64,000 bases of DNA from Saccharomycopsis fibuligera x Saccharomycopsis cf. fibuligera (lineage: Eukaryota > Ascomycota > Saccharomycetes > Ascoideales > Saccharomycopsidaceae), in NCBI GenBank assembly GCA_001936135.1, contig CP012819.1, forward strand, positions 806,001-870,000. Direction: 5' to 3'. Positions within the stretch are counted from its first letter, which is position 1. Every line of letters begins with the position of its first letter. The translations under genes and the position numbers were made by a program. A model generated the notes under the pieces. That model saw only the letters and a program-made list of their open reading frames with translations. It was not told the origin of the DNA and searched no databases. Positions 1 through 9,842 of this stretch are shown here, piece after piece.

Positions 1-133
1 TATGTTGGGGATAAATGATCTTAGCTGGAACATGAACTCGAGCGATGACTGGATGATTGGGTCGGTGGCTAACGACAATTCTTTGCATGTTTGGAAACCT
101 GCAGACACGATAATTGGGTATAGTCTGGAGTAG
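1..133 (+). CDS. C-terminal end of a WD40 histone chaperone (RbAp48/MSI1/HAT2 family), partial
   Basis: The window opens inside a reading frame that runs from base 2 to a TAG at 131-133. The 43 visible residues contain a final WD40 blade: GINDLSWN, then WMIGSVANDNSLHVWKP. This is the pattern seen at the C-terminus of RbAp48-type proteins (MSI1 of chromatin assembly factor 1, HAT2 of the type B histone acetyltransferase), where the last blade reads roughly D-SWNP...W-I-SV--DN---VW. The family folds into a seven-blade propeller that binds histone H4. Which paralogue it is cannot be decided from the tail alone. The rest of the gene lies to the left of the window. Confidence 0.6.
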   Translation, partial: MLGINDLSWNMNSSDDWMIGSVANDNSLHVWKPADTIIGYSLE

Positions 134-909
134 GCAACGTCCGCGATGATTATCATCATCAGCGTGAATGGCAAGGACAACTCATTCTCCCCGCGTACTA
201 CGTTTTCCATCAGATAAGTACGCTCAAGCTCAATCTACGCAATCATCTCGATTTGGCTTTTTCTTTCCTTTCTTTTTGGCCTGGCAGGTTGGCAAAATAT
301 CACACATTCTACAGTTGATCTTTGAGCTGCGAGCGTAACCAATGTGCCCAAGACAGCCGGCCCGTCAAAATTTCAGGCTACTATGCTGGATTGGTCAAAA
401 ACACGAAGCTGGCTGCGGCGCGAGTCGCCAGCAGCCTAGCGAAAGTGTGTGTGGGGAGTTCTCTGCGGCTGTTGGCCGGACAGCGCCTCCTCGTCCTATT
501 TATAGAGGTTCCTGTTTTGTAATATAGCTGAGCTGTGTATTTTTAAGGGTAAGAGCTGAGCTTAGTTGCGGCGCGTAGTTGTGTTCGTGAGCCGTGCTCC
601 TGGTGGCCCTGTTCAACCATCGAAGTACTACGTGGCACGGTTTGACCAGTGCACCAAAAACGTAAATGAGTATTGAGTATATTTCAGTACTAGACCAGAC
701 ATGGTTCAATAGAAGCGTCAGCCTGTGTGGCACAGGGAAGATAGCAGGTCTTGCAGTGCAGCACTGGCGTTGAAAGCAGCCCCGCAGACGGCCGTCTACT
801 GAATCTCGCCAGCAAAATTCGCGTAAGCTCCACACTATTCCGTGACATGAAGGGCAGCAAAGGGGCCGCCGCCGTCTCGTTGGTTCTTCGGTACGTTGTG
901 AGGCGCCAG
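134..909. other. Intergenic, convergent 3' ends
   Basis: About 780 bases separate the WD40 gene from the convergent end of MED8. The short open frames here start at non-ATG codons or have no recognisable composition. I see no tRNA, intron signals or repeats. Confidence 0.6.
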
Positions 910-1698
910 CTATACCCTCCCCGTATGCATAAACTTGAGAGCCTGGTCAACATCCAACCCAGCCTGGGGCTTGTCCAGCCTTGCTGCCGGCACCGCCGGC
1001 GCCTTCCTGTCGATCTTGTACAAGTGGCTATCCTTCAAGTTGTCCCCGTTGTCAATCTCCTGCTGGGTGTAAACGCTGAAGAAGTTGTGGTTTTCGTTAT
1101 CCTTCTCAATGACGTCCAAGCACCACTCGATGAACCTTTCTCCCTCCTCGGCATCGCCGCCATCACCCGCGCTGTTCTCGTTGGCAACCAACGCGTCCAC
1201 GTCAATGCCCAACCTGCTGACGAACTCTTGCGCACTTTCTATCCACTCGCTTACTTCCGGCGACGGTTTTTTGCGCAACAATGTGTTCAAGAGCCCTTCC
1301 TGCTGGGTGGTGGGGAAATGCGGCAACGGGAAGACGTTGCGCGCCGACAAAATCGCCAAGTTTTGGAAAATCTCTTGCGATAGGGAGCTGAGCTGCGTGA
1401 TGATGACACTGTACTGACTGTGAAGAGATTCCCATCTGGGCAACAGCTTGCTGCTGGCGGTGCCACCAGCCGACGACGTGTTGTCGCCGCCGCTGGCGGC
1501 GGCGGCGCCGGGGTTGCTGGAATTGCTGGTGATGTCTTCGTGCAAGCGGTGCAAGGAGCGAGTCAAGCTGACGAGTTTTATTCTGGTGGCTTCAAGCTCG
1601 TTTATGGGGACATTCGAGTAGTCGTATTGCGGTGGTTCCTTTTGCTGGCCTCCTGGGGCGGGGACTGCTCGTGGCTGGGGTGTTGTCAGCTGGGACAT
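910..1698 (-). CDS. MED8: Mediator complex subunit 8
   Basis: This encodes a 262-residue protein of the Mediator head module, which links activators to RNA polymerase II; yeast Med8 bridges the head to Med18-Med20 and contacts TBP. The diagnostic stretch is VFPLPHFPTT, followed by LLNTLLRKK and PEVSEW, matching the S. cerevisiae block VYPLPKFPTT / LVTTLLRKK / PEVDEW. The N-terminal helix region (ATRIKLVSLTRSLHRLHEDI) also aligns with yeast Med8. A Gly/Ala/Ser-rich insert of about 25 residues follows that helix. The C-terminus ends FMHTGRV, like the yeast FTFTGEKP tail. The open frame extends to a GTG at 1737, but the first ATG is at 1696-1698 and gives MSQL, as in the yeast protein, so I start there. 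An in-frame TAG at 1738-1740 closes the frame upstream. Confidence 0.9.
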   Translation of the reverse strand: MSQLTTPQPRAVPAPGGQQKEPPQYDYSNVPINELEATRIKLVSLTRSLHRLHEDITSNSSNPGAAAASGGDNTSSAGGTASSKLLPRWESLHSQYSVIITQLSSLSQEIFQNLAILSARNVFPLPHFPTTQQEGLLNTLLRKKPSPEVSEWIESAQEFVSRLGIDVDALVANENSAGDGGDAEEGERFIEWCLDVIEKDNENHNFFSVYTQQEIDNGDNLKDSHLYKIDRKAPAVPAARLDKPQAGLDVDQALKFMHTGRV

Positions 1699-1737
1699 TG
1701 CTGAGTGAGCGAGTAGCGGTTTGATTGCAGCTCTCAC

Positions 1738-1878
1738 CTAATGGTCGTCGCCATCGCCATCACCGCCCTCGTCATCGCCATCACCGCCATCATCATCATC
1801 ATCGTCATCATCACCACCACCACCACCGCCGTCGTCGCGATCGATGTTGAGCAGATCTTTTTGGCGGTGTGCGGTCAT
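1738..1878 (-). other. Acidic upstream ORF in the MED8 leader (46 codons)
   Basis: An ATG at 1876-1878 opens a 46-codon frame that begins MTAHRQKDLLNIDRDDG and continues as an Asp/Gly-rich run made of GAT, GAC, GGT and GGC codons, ending in TAG at 1738-1740. The stop lies 39 bases before the MED8 ATG. The DNA is an impure trinucleotide microsatellite, so the frame may be fortuitous. If it lies in the MED8 transcript it would act as an upstream ORF. I do not recognise the peptide. Confidence 0.35.
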
Positions 1879-2048
1879 GTGATCCCAGCGCGGGTAACCG
1901 GATAACCGCGAAGGACCCCGCCCAGTGGTATGGTCACGAGCGCTGGGTCGGACTCACAGGGCTTTTTTGTTTCTCTCAGTGCGCGTGACATCCGCCTGAC
2001 TGTACAAAACAGCCCTGTGACAGCGCAGCAGCAGCCCCGATACCTGCG

Positions 2049-2054
2049 CACGTG
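2049..2054. promoter_or_regulatory. CACGTG E-box (possible Cbf1 site) upstream of RPS9
   Basis: The palindrome lies in GCACGTGATG, about 325 bases before the RPS9 ATG in the region shared with divergent MED8. In Candida albicans, ribosomal protein promoters are known to use Cbf1 together with Tbf1, so the site is plausible. Nearby DNA has short repeats (GTCGCT units near 2102-2125 and ACTC units near 2215-2240). Function is inferred. Confidence 0.45.
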
Positions 2055-2378
2055 ATGCACGCACGGGGCCCCCGCGGCGCCCCGCGTCGCTCACGTTTCT
2101 CGCTGTCGCTGTCGCTGTCGCTCTCTCCGTTGGCGCGCCATCGCCTCCTAACCTTTCGCCCGCCTCAACTGCCCCAGTCTTGCAGTCCACGCAGTGTGCG
2201 CAGTGTGCTTCCACTCACACACTCACTCACTCACTCACCGCCCGCCAGGCTCAGTCCCAAACCTTTGCAAACTGAAAAAAAACAAAAAAATTCGTTCTGC
2301 TCACATCCACTACTTCTGATGCTCTCCGGTCGCCTTGCTAGCTAAAGGGTAAAGTATATCAAAGAACAATAAGTCAAC

Positions 2379-3424
2379 ATGCCACGTATGTATACCACTG
2401 CACCATTCGCTCGCTCGCGAGACTGTTTTATTCGTGCCATTCGTCCTGTTCGTGCTACCGGTGCGATCGTGGGCTCGGGAGCTGGTGATGGGTTATATGG
2501 AGTTCTCGCCAATCGACATGTTCTCGGCACTTTCAGCACGACACAAAACACAGACAGCATCAGGTACCGTCGCCATTGGCATACACCAAGGAAACAAATG
2601 AAACCGGCGTTCAACACTGCAAGGACAGGCCAGAGTCGCCAATGTCGCGGAAATCGCACAAACGAGACGCACTCACAGTACGTGAAAAATCTTCAATACA
2701 ACACAGTAAACCGGCACCAGCACCAGCACCAGCACCGTCGCAGCGTGCTCCTGAACGCATAGGCAAGGCAACGCCCAAATGCCAGAGGCGCAAAACAGCA
2801 AAGCTCGCAGTGCGCGGGCCACCTTTGTAAAAACCTCCCATACTAACCCACATCCCTCTAGGTGCTCCAAGAACCTATTCTAAAACTTATTCTGTTCCAA
2901 AACGTCCATACGAATCCGTTCGTTTGGACGCCGAATTAAAATTGGCTGGTGAATATGGTTTGAAAAACAAACACGAAATCTACAGAATCAACTTCCAATT
3001 GTCCAAGATTCGTCGTGCTGCCAGAGACTTGTTGACCAGAGACGAAAAGGACCAAAAGCGTTTGTTCGAAGGTAACGCCTTGATCAGACGTTTGGTCAGA
3101 GTCGGCGTCTTGCCAGAGGACAAGATGAAGTTGGATTACGTTTTGGCCTTGAAGACCGAAGATTTCTTGGAAAGACGTTTGCAAACCCAAGTTTTCAAGT
3201 TGGGTTTGGCCAGATCCATCCACCATGCCAGAGTCTTGATCCAACAAAGACACATCGCTGTTGGCTCCCAGGTTGTTTCCATTCCATCCTTCATGGTCAG
3301 ATTGGACTCCCAAAAATTCATTGACTTTGCTCCAAACTCTCCATACGGTGGCGGCAGACCAGGCAGAACCAAGAGAAAGAACTTGGCCAAGAACGCTGAT
3401 GGTGAAGGTGAAGAAGAAGAGTAA
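2379..3424 (+). CDS. RPS9: 40S ribosomal protein S9 (uS4), with one intron
   Basis: The coding exons are 2379-2385 and 2862-3424, giving 189 residues. uS4 binds 18S rRNA in the small subunit body and helps form the mRNA entry channel and decoding accuracy centre. The first exon holds only ATG CCA C. The donor is GTATGT at 2386, the branch point TACTAAC at 2841-2847, and the acceptor AG at 2860-2861. Splicing restores [13 protein letters not shown], the start of yeast Rps9. The body ([61 protein letters not shown]) is almost identical to the yeast protein, and the tail is acidic (GEGEEEE). The 476-nt intron right after the start is typical of yeast ribosomal protein genes. Codons are strongly biased toward TTG and AGA, as in highly expressed genes. 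I looked for a snoRNA in the intron and saw no clear C/D pair. Confidence 0.97.
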
Positions 3425-4367
3425 ATTACTTGACTCTAATTGTATTTATGGGCTTCAGGAATTTAATCATAGTTTAATATAAAAATTATTTTCACTTTTT
3501 TTACTGTTTAACGAGTTATTACTGACTGAGAACACCAAGTAGGTGGGTTGCTGGACTGCCGGACCTATTGTGTCCCCTGTTTATCTACGTATCTGTCATA
3601 AAACGTATTTCTAATATTCTGCATGTAGTAACATTAGCATCAACACGAAGGATGGACGTACCGAAACGGTTTGTCTCCTGAAAAGTTGCGCTACGCTATC
3701 CCAGTGCCACAGCACCGTCGCGTTATCACTGAAGCTCCCATCTCTGAGTGCAAGAGCTACGGCGGTGTGCTCTCTTAATACAACCATGCTCTGCTCTACA
3801 GTGCGCATATATATCGCCATCATCCTTGGTTCCCGTATCAAAAAAAAATTTTCTGTTACTTTTTTCCCTTTTTTTTCTTGCATCTGCAATTTTTCCGCCT
3901 TGTGGAAAAAAAAGTAAAAAAGAAAAAAAAAATTTATTAATTTATTTTTTTTCATTCACAACCTCATCTCCGTCCCATTTGGTCCCCTCTTAAAGAACAT
4001 TTTGCCTTTTGCTCAAGTCTCTCAGGACAATCATTACAGCACGTTTGCCAAAGAAAAGCAATCAGTTGCTCATATAAGACTATTGGCGTTGCGACTTAGT
4101 TACTTTGCATTATACAAGCCTAGATAAGTTGATATCGTCTGTGCATTGCTTATTATCACCAGATAATTTACGGTAGCCTAGGATCCACTGTATTCAAATT
4201 GCACAGCACCAATACAATACAAAGACGGTGGTCGCCACTTTCTGAACACAACAGCATTGCCATAATTACCGCCATTCAAAAGAAGCTCGTCCTGTAGCAG
4301 TTTCATGACCATCTGATACAATCTAATCCAATCACCATCCGCACACACACACGCACACACGCACACA
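3425..4367 (+). other. Intergenic, RPS9 to RIM2
   Basis: This holds the RPS9 3' region and RIM2 promoter. It has A/T-rich runs around 3840-3950 and a CA-repeat (about 4343-4366) that ends directly before the RIM2 ATG, so it lies in the 5' leader. I see no gene or tRNA. Confidence 0.6.
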
Positions 4368-5552
4368 ATGGTGAATTTCAATAATAGCAAACAGCTCAAC
4401 CAATTCGAAAAAGAAGCAGAATCGTCAATGCCCTTTTTGGGCTCCGATGAAAAAAACCTCAACACCAAAGACCCTGTTCAGCTCCAGCAGCTTGATCAAG
4501 CCAACACCACCAGCGTCGTTAAAACCGCATCAGTAGCTGATAGCAGCAGCAACAGCAAAGACAACATTGTGCTAAAAGTAAAAGAAGTCAAGCCGTGGAT
4601 CCATTTCGTCGCTGGTGGAATTGGTGGCATGGCTGGCGCTATTGCCACTTGCCCCCTCGACGTGGTGAAAACTAGACTTCAAAGTGACGTTTACCGCGCC
4701 ACGTACAACTCCTCGATCAAGTCGTCCAACCCAGTGGTCCAGTCGGCGCAGCACTTCAAGGAAACATTCAGCATCTTGGGCAACGTCTACAAAACCGAGG
4801 GGTTCAGGGCATTATTCAAGGGATTGGGTCCTAACTTGGTCGGAGTGATTCCCGCCAGAAGCATAAACTTCTTCACGTATGGCATATCTAAACAGTTTAT
4901 CAGTAAGAACTTCAACAACAACAATGAGGCCACCTGGATCCACTTATTGTCTGCCGCCAATGCCGGAATTATGACCAGCACGGCTACGAACCCCATCTGG
5001 CTCGTCAAGACAAGATTGCAGTTGGACAAGTTCAACAAGCACAATAAGCGCCAGTACAGAAACTCGATTGACTGCTTTGTCAAAGTGTTGAAGAACGAAG
5101 GCATAGGCGCGCTATACAAAGGGTTGAGTGCAAGTTACTTGGGCAGCGCCGAGGGGGTTATTCAGTGGACATTGTACGAGCAGCTGAAATCCTTCTTGCT
5201 AAAGCGCAGCATCAAAAACAGCGAAAGAGACCCGCACTACAAAAAGACCAAACTTGACTATTTCAACGAATGGGCTGCGCGGTCTGGAAGCGCTGGGTTT
5301 GCCAAGTTTGTTGCCTCGATAATCACCTATCCTCACGAAGTTGTCAGAACCAGATTGAGACAAGCACCGCAGGAAAACGGGAAACCCAAGTACACGGGGA
5401 TCGTTCAATGTTTTAAGTTGATTGTTAAGCAGGAAGGTTTGGCTTCCATGTATGGTGGGTTGACCCCTCATTTGCTTAGAACCGTGCCTAATAGTATTAT
5501 CATGTTTGGCACTTGGGAAATCTTGATTAAGTTTTTGTCTGATGCTTTTTAA
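4368..5552 (+). CDS. RIM2: Mitochondrial pyrimidine nucleotide carrier
   Basis: This 394-residue member of the mitochondrial carrier family imports pyrimidine (deoxy)nucleoside triphosphates across the inner membrane in exchange for monophosphates, supporting mtDNA maintenance. It has three carrier repeats with the Px[DE]xx[KR]x[RK] signatures: PLDVVKTRLQ (about residue 96), PIWLVKTRLQ (about 208) and PHEVVRTRLRQ (about 324). The second repeat carries Trp in place of the acidic residue, as in yeast Rim2. Long matches include KPWIHFVAGGIGGMAGA, GLGPNLVGVIPARSINFFTYG, LYKGLSASYLGSAEGVIQW and RTVPNSIIMFGTWE. The first 75 residues are polar, Ser/Asn-rich and poorly conserved. The ATG at 4368 follows a CA-repeat leader. 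A CTG codon at 5184-5186 falls where yeast Rim2 has Met (YEQ-K), which matters for the genetic code. Confidence 0.95.
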   Translation: MVNFNNSKQLNQFEKEAESSMPFLGSDEKNLNTKDPVQLQQLDQANTTSVVKTASVADSSSNSKDNIVLKVKEVKPWIHFVAGGIGGMAGAIATCPLDVVKTRLQSDVYRATYNSSIKSSNPVVQSAQHFKETFSILGNVYKTEGFRALFKGLGPNLVGVIPARSINFFTYGISKQFISKNFNNNNEATWIHLLSAANAGIMTSTATNPIWLVKTRLQLDKFNKHNKRQYRNSIDCFVKVLKNEGIGALYKGLSASYLGSAEGVIQWTLYEQLKSFLLKRSIKNSERDPHYKKTKLDYFNEWAARSGSAGFAKFVASIITYPHEVVRTRLRQAPQENGKPKYTGIVQCFKLIVKQEGLASMYGGLTPHLLRTVPNSIIMFGTWEILIKFLSDAF

Positions 5553-5594
5553 TTGTTTTGTTTTTTTATTGCAGCAAAATGCTCTTTCATTGCG

Positions 5595-5604
<10 letters not shown>

Positions 5605-5639
<35 letters not shown>
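5605..5639 (+). repeat. Poly-T tract, 35 bases
   Basis: An uninterrupted run of T lies about 50 bases past the RIM2 stop in a T-rich stretch. It creates the Phe-rich open frames here, which I do not regard as genes. Confidence 0.9.
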
Positions 5640-6473
5640 CCGATACTGTCTTATTTATTCGATTTGGGTTATTTTCGTTTCCTCTTTTTTTTCCTCTCTG
5701 TCCACTAAACTCATTCTATTTCTGTTTTCGCGTTTGGTTCTTCAATTAATTGACACCTCCTCTTTTCTATTTCCAGCTTTTTTTTCTTCATCATCCTGCT
5801 CTACCTTTTTTCTGCATTGCATCCTGTCAATACTCCCTTCGTCTTGTCTTTGTACATTCATTATCATTGTCATAGTCTTCCCTGTCCATACGTTTCTTAT
5901 ACATAGTTTCAGCCTCATAGTCGCCCTTGTCGGCATTGACTGTTGCCAATTTTGTCAGCGTTGATGGCGAATGTAATGTACAATACGTTATAATAGTGCA
6001 AAACAGTACGGTAAAATGTGCAATCGTAGCTACATGGCTCACATTTCGCATTCCTGACATGCATGAATGCAGCGTCGCCTAATTCCTGATTTCTGAACAT
6101 GACCATAATCACGAACATGATGACGCTTGATTTTAGTCTCATCTTTGTTACAGTTAAACTGCTCAAAAACACTTTTCCAGCTCGCCGCTCTTTTGGTATC
6201 TGAGCGTGGAAGAACCCGCGAGCGCAGCATAATCTTGGTCTCGCCCAAGTGCGAGCTCCCGGGCCCGAAATATAAGTTTACTGTCTTGTGCTATTGGGCA
6301 ACAGTGTAACTACCAACCTCACAATGCGTGGCGTTATAACAATGAAAAAGGCAGTAATAGTAAGATGCTTTTGAGCAATGACAAAAAGGCCGTATCTTGA
6401 ATTTCATGAACTTTGTGAATTTTTATTTTTTTAAGAATGCAAACTCGTACTTTTCATATGAGTTTTTTTTTCG

Positions 6474-6505
<32 letters not shown>

Positions 6506-7139
6506 TAAAGAAAAGAAAAGAAAAGAAAAGAAAAGAAAAGAGAACATGAATTTTATGTTTCTTTACAAAATAATTCCTGGCTCGTTTCTTGTTATCCCGC
6601 CATTTTCATGCCATTTCATTACTAGGCTATACTGAACGGTAGGCTTTCCGATGCCTTTTCTCTTTTTTTGAGAGCGCACTCAGACAAATCGAACAGAGCA
6701 GCATTGGAAAGAAAAAAGAATGGCAACAAATTCTGTCTAGAGACAAAAAAGGTAATAATATTGCTTGGGAAAAAGTGTTTGGTGCGAGCTTGCAAAGCCA
6801 CAACATCAAAACGAAGTGTCTTTTAGTGAAATGGCGACCGTATACTTAGGCAGCCTTCTGCTCAGAAGGAAATGGGGAAACACCCATTTGCAGCAGAGGA
6901 TAGCTGTCTGAATTGCTTACATGGCGATGATAAAAAAAAAGAGAAACAGAAGTGGAAAATAGTGCGTATAATAACAGCAGTCGTAATACAGAGTATTTGC
7001 TAATTCTGGAAAAAAAAAAAATTTTTTTTAAAAATAAAATCATTTCAAAAATAAAATCATTCAAATCAAAAATAAAATCATTTCGTCACATCATTCGTAA
7101 TCGTACATTCTAACAGACTCGAAATCTTAGCATCTGGCT
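5640..7139. other. Intergenic, convergent RIM2 and WBP11-like gene
   Basis: About 1.5 kb between convergent genes. It holds homopolymers, an AAAAG array and short frames without ATG or recognisable composition. A weak C/D-box arrangement near 6114-6205 is given as a finding. Confidence 0.5.
6479..6541 (+). repeat. Poly-A tract followed by an AAAAG array
   Basis: A run of 27 A (6479-6505) is followed by about seven AAAAG units (6507-6541). This is simple-sequence DNA between convergent genes. Confidence 0.9.
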
Positions 7140-7943
7140 CTAAAAAAGCCCGTCATCCTCCACCGTTTCCAACCTCACCTTCTTGGCCCCATCGTTAGCT
7201 TCCCCACCAGCGTCGCCTAGCTGCTCAACTTGCTCGCTTGTTCTCTTCTTAGCGCTTTGCTGCTGCTGCTGCTGCTTTTGCTTTTTGTTCTTCCTTAACA
7301 ATGCAGTAGGAACCAATCCAGACCTTACTGCTTGTGCAGTTGGATCGGTAACATTTTCTGCCGCCTCAAATACCACCTGCGAGCTGTGCTCCACATTGCC
7401 GCCACCAGCAGTAGCTGCTGCCTCGATTTCAGCACCAGCCGTGCCACCGCCACCGCTGCTGTGGCTGTGATAGAATTTAAAATATTTGGGCACTGGCCCC
7501 TCGGGCAACGGAATCTCTCTCACGTCCAGCAGCACCACGTATCCAGAATACGGGTACTTCAAAGGGTACGTGTAGTTTTTCCAGCCCGGTGGCGCTTGGC
7601 CCGTGGGGTTGAATTCTGGGTCAAAATAGACGCTTCTGGGTCCTAGTTTGCGAGGATCGTTGATTGGCTGCCGCTGATGGACTTTGCTTTTGCGGCCATT
7701 GCGGTTAATGCTGCTGCCATATTCGCCGTCATCAGTGTTGCTGTTACGGCGGTTTCCTGTATTGGTACTGCCTCCGTCTGGACGGCCGTTGGTTTGTGGA
7801 TCAGCGCTTCGAGGTCCACCGGAAGTGCTAGCCAGTGCTGCGTCGCTGTGAGACTTCTGCTGCTTGCGCTTATTCCTGCTAATGTCTCTTTTCTTCTGCC
7901 TTTTGAGCTCCTCGCTGGCAGCGTTGTAATTCTTGCGTATCAT
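7140..7943 (-). CDS. WBP11-like protein (putative splicing-related factor)
   Basis: This predicts 267 residues. The N-terminus (MIRKNYNAASEELKRQKKRD followed by SRNKRKQQK) resembles the basic helix of WBP11/Npw38 proteins, which starts from an NP--ayRk-qkkkelkKNK pattern. The middle carries RSVYFDPEFNPTGQAPPGW, close to the WBP11 element K-iYYDP--NP-G-PPPG. A second conserved-looking block, DVREIPLPEGPVPKYFKFY, follows. WBP11 proteins are nuclear, bind WW and PQBP1-type partners and associate with the spliceosome; that role is inferred by family. The linker (about residues 35-110) is Ser/Asn/Gly-rich, and the C-terminus has a Gln run and basic patches (RKNKKQKQQ, AKKRTSE) that may be nuclear signals. 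The open frame begins at a TTG (7985); the first ATG is 7941-7943 and gives the conserved helix, so I start there. Confidence 0.5.
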   Translation of the reverse strand: MIRKNYNAASEELKRQKKRDISRNKRKQQKSHSDAALASTSGGPRSADPQTNGRPDGGSTNTGNRRNSNTDDGEYGSSINRNGRKSKVHQRQPINDPRKLGPRSVYFDPEFNPTGQAPPGWKNYTYPLKYPYSGYVVLLDVREIPLPEGPVPKYFKFYHSHSSGGGGTAGAEIEAAATAGGGNVEHSSQVVFEAAENVTDPTAQAVRSGLVPTALLRKNKKQKQQQQQQSAKKRTSEQVEQLGDAGGEANDGAKKVRLETVEDDGLF

Positions 7944-8137
7944 CGGGAGACGCTGCGCATGTGTTGGGCACTGTAGACTGCGCAATAGCGAGCTATGTAA
8001 TAGCGAGCTATCTCACCAGCTGTGTTGCTGCATAGGGTGCTGTATCCCACTATATACAATAACACTCTCCCCGTAGAGGAAAACTCGCTGGGACACGCTC
8101 GAGAAGAGTCGGCAGTCGGACGATACCGACCGCAGGT

Positions 8138-8143
8138 CACGTG
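8138..8143. promoter_or_regulatory. CACGTG E-box upstream of the WBP11-like gene
   Basis: The hexamer is in GGTCACGTGGGA, about 195 bases before the WBP11-like ATG. E-boxes of this form bind Cbf1-type bHLH factors in yeasts. The assignment rests on the motif alone. Confidence 0.3.
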
Positions 8144-8376
8144 GGAGGCGCGTGGCACGCCCGGAAGTGGCGGCGCAGACGGCCATTAGCAAGCTGGCTG
8201 TAGTGCCCCACTGGGCAGAGTTACTGTTGTGTGGTGAGTTATGCTACGCGTTACGCGTCATTGCCAGTGCCAGTGTGCTAGAGCAGTGCCAGAGCTCAAG
8301 CGAGCATTAACGGTATGCTTCTACTTTATTCTGCTAATAGAAGTCTTATAGCTTTGTCTTGGCTGGCACATCGCTG

Positions 8377-8378
<2 letters not shown>

Positions 8379-8406
<28 letters not shown>
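8379..8406 (+). repeat. Poly-T tract, 28 bases
   Basis: An uninterrupted T run in the divergent promoter region. Such tracts exclude nucleosomes in yeast promoters, and it may do so here. Confidence 0.85.
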
Positions 8407-8410
<4 letters not shown>

Positions 8411-9422
8411 CTTTACGCCGATTTAGCTTTGGCAGGAGATGTCCGCGAAAGAGAAAGGAGCGGACGCGTAATTCTGTAGAAACACCACAGCAGCAATCAA
8501 AAGCAATCTGCAGCCAGCCTAATTTATTGAACATTATTTATCACTATTATTACGACACCGTGATAGCCCATGTAGCACCACAGACGACGGTACCTGCTGT
8601 ATAGTTAATTGCACTAGTGGCAGCTTTCCCTAGCGCAGGTTCAGTCTAGACTAACCCAGGCGCATGCCAGCAATACTGGTCCAAAATCCGGGACCAGCCT
8701 CTGGCAGTGGACCACAGACCTTCATGCAATCGATTGATATATGCTCGACATTAGACACCTCAGACACGCCGGACAAAAAGCGATGACTGCAGTGCATCAA
8801 AGGTAGTTTGCAGGTAGACCTGTCTACGTGCAAGCAGCCCGAAGCCCAATCAGAGTTCTGTCTACGGCAGTCTAAGTGCTGCGCGCAGTACGCTGTGTGT
8901 ATAACCGCCGTGTCTAATAACATAAGGAAAAGGTAAAGTTATTGGGAGTAGGGCCGGAAGGCAGGCCAGACCATCCATGTCTTGGTGTGCACATGGGATG
9001 CGTAGATTACCGACCATTTGAAATTTTTGCCCACGGTCGCAGGAGACCTACGAAGGACGAGAAGAGAAAGCTTGGTGCTTGCAACTACTACATCAGAAGC
9101 ACGCCAATAGTCGGGCACGACTTCACGGCTATTGAACGTTCGCAGTAACCTGACTTACGCGTCGACCAAAACAAAACAAAACAAAAAGGAAAAAAAGACA
9201 ACAAAAAAGAGACAACAAAAAAACAAGTAATTTCACTTCAGCCAGCCATGAAGCGCAAAGCAGAGCGGACAGTGCTCGAATTGGGGTCCATTAATGCAGC
9301 AAAGCAATCCAGAAGGGGAGTTACCGGATTCAGCAGGGAGATGCCCCAAATGAAACATGGGCTGGCACTGCGTCCCTGCGGGCCCTCTAATGGAGAATAA
9401 AACTTCCGCTTCAAATACTCTG

Positions 9423-9456
9423 TAGCAGTAGCAGTAGCAGTAGCAGTAGCAGCAGT
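9423..9456 (+). repeat. GTAGCA hexanucleotide array
   Basis: About five units of GTAGCA, about 390 bases before the ATG of the DH-PH-like gene. Simple repeat; no function is evident. Confidence 0.8.
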
Positions 9457-9842
9457 CATAGTGTGCTAACTATAGCACAATACTAACAGTGGTAATAACG
9501 CTCAATGGAAAAAAGCTCAGCGCCGATCGCGTCTGCATGCAGCTCATCCCTTTGGCACAACATCGCTGGCGCACCGTGCTTTACAGAGAATTATCATCAG
9601 TTTTACTCTTTTATATCCAACAGCACTTGCTCTCTGGACTCTAACTCTTTTATTCTGGCGGTTCCCCAGAAGTTTACTGTCCCTGATTGCTCCATCCGCT
9701 GCTCCCCATCCCACGCTCTTTCACGTCTGCTATCTTGTCTATACCTTTCGTTCTCGCCGTCTAGCTTCTTACTCGTTCAACTCTGACACTCACCTGGGCG
9801 CTTAATCTTCACCAGCAGTACACCACCAACAACAGCCGCCAA

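Larger units (their letters stand above)
7944..9842. other. Intergenic, divergent promoters (1.9 kb)
   Basis: The region serves the WBP11-like gene (leftward) and the large DH-PH-like gene (rightward). It contains a CACGTG at 8138-8143, a 28-T run at 8379-8406, and a GCAGTA/GTAGCA array at 9423-9456. The 68-codon frame at 8942-9148 starts with TTG and matches nothing I recognise. A promoter of this length fits heavily regulated genes, but no other feature is clear. Confidence 0.5.

Noticed and set aside
751-1383. 210-codon plus-strand frame opposite MED8
   Set aside because: It overlaps MED8 on the opposite strand, whose protein matches a known family; the plus-strand translation has no protein-like features.
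2379-2762. 127-codon frame starting at the RPS9 ATG
   Set aside because: It reads through the donor site into the RPS9 intron. Splice signals and the restored Rps9 N-terminus show the frame is not a separate protein.
5542-5964. 140-codon Phe-rich frame after RIM2
   Set aside because: It is produced by the poly-T tract and T-rich DNA.
8942-9148. 68-codon frame upstream of the DH-PH-like gene
   Set aside because: It starts at TTG, matches nothing I know and lies in a probable promoter.
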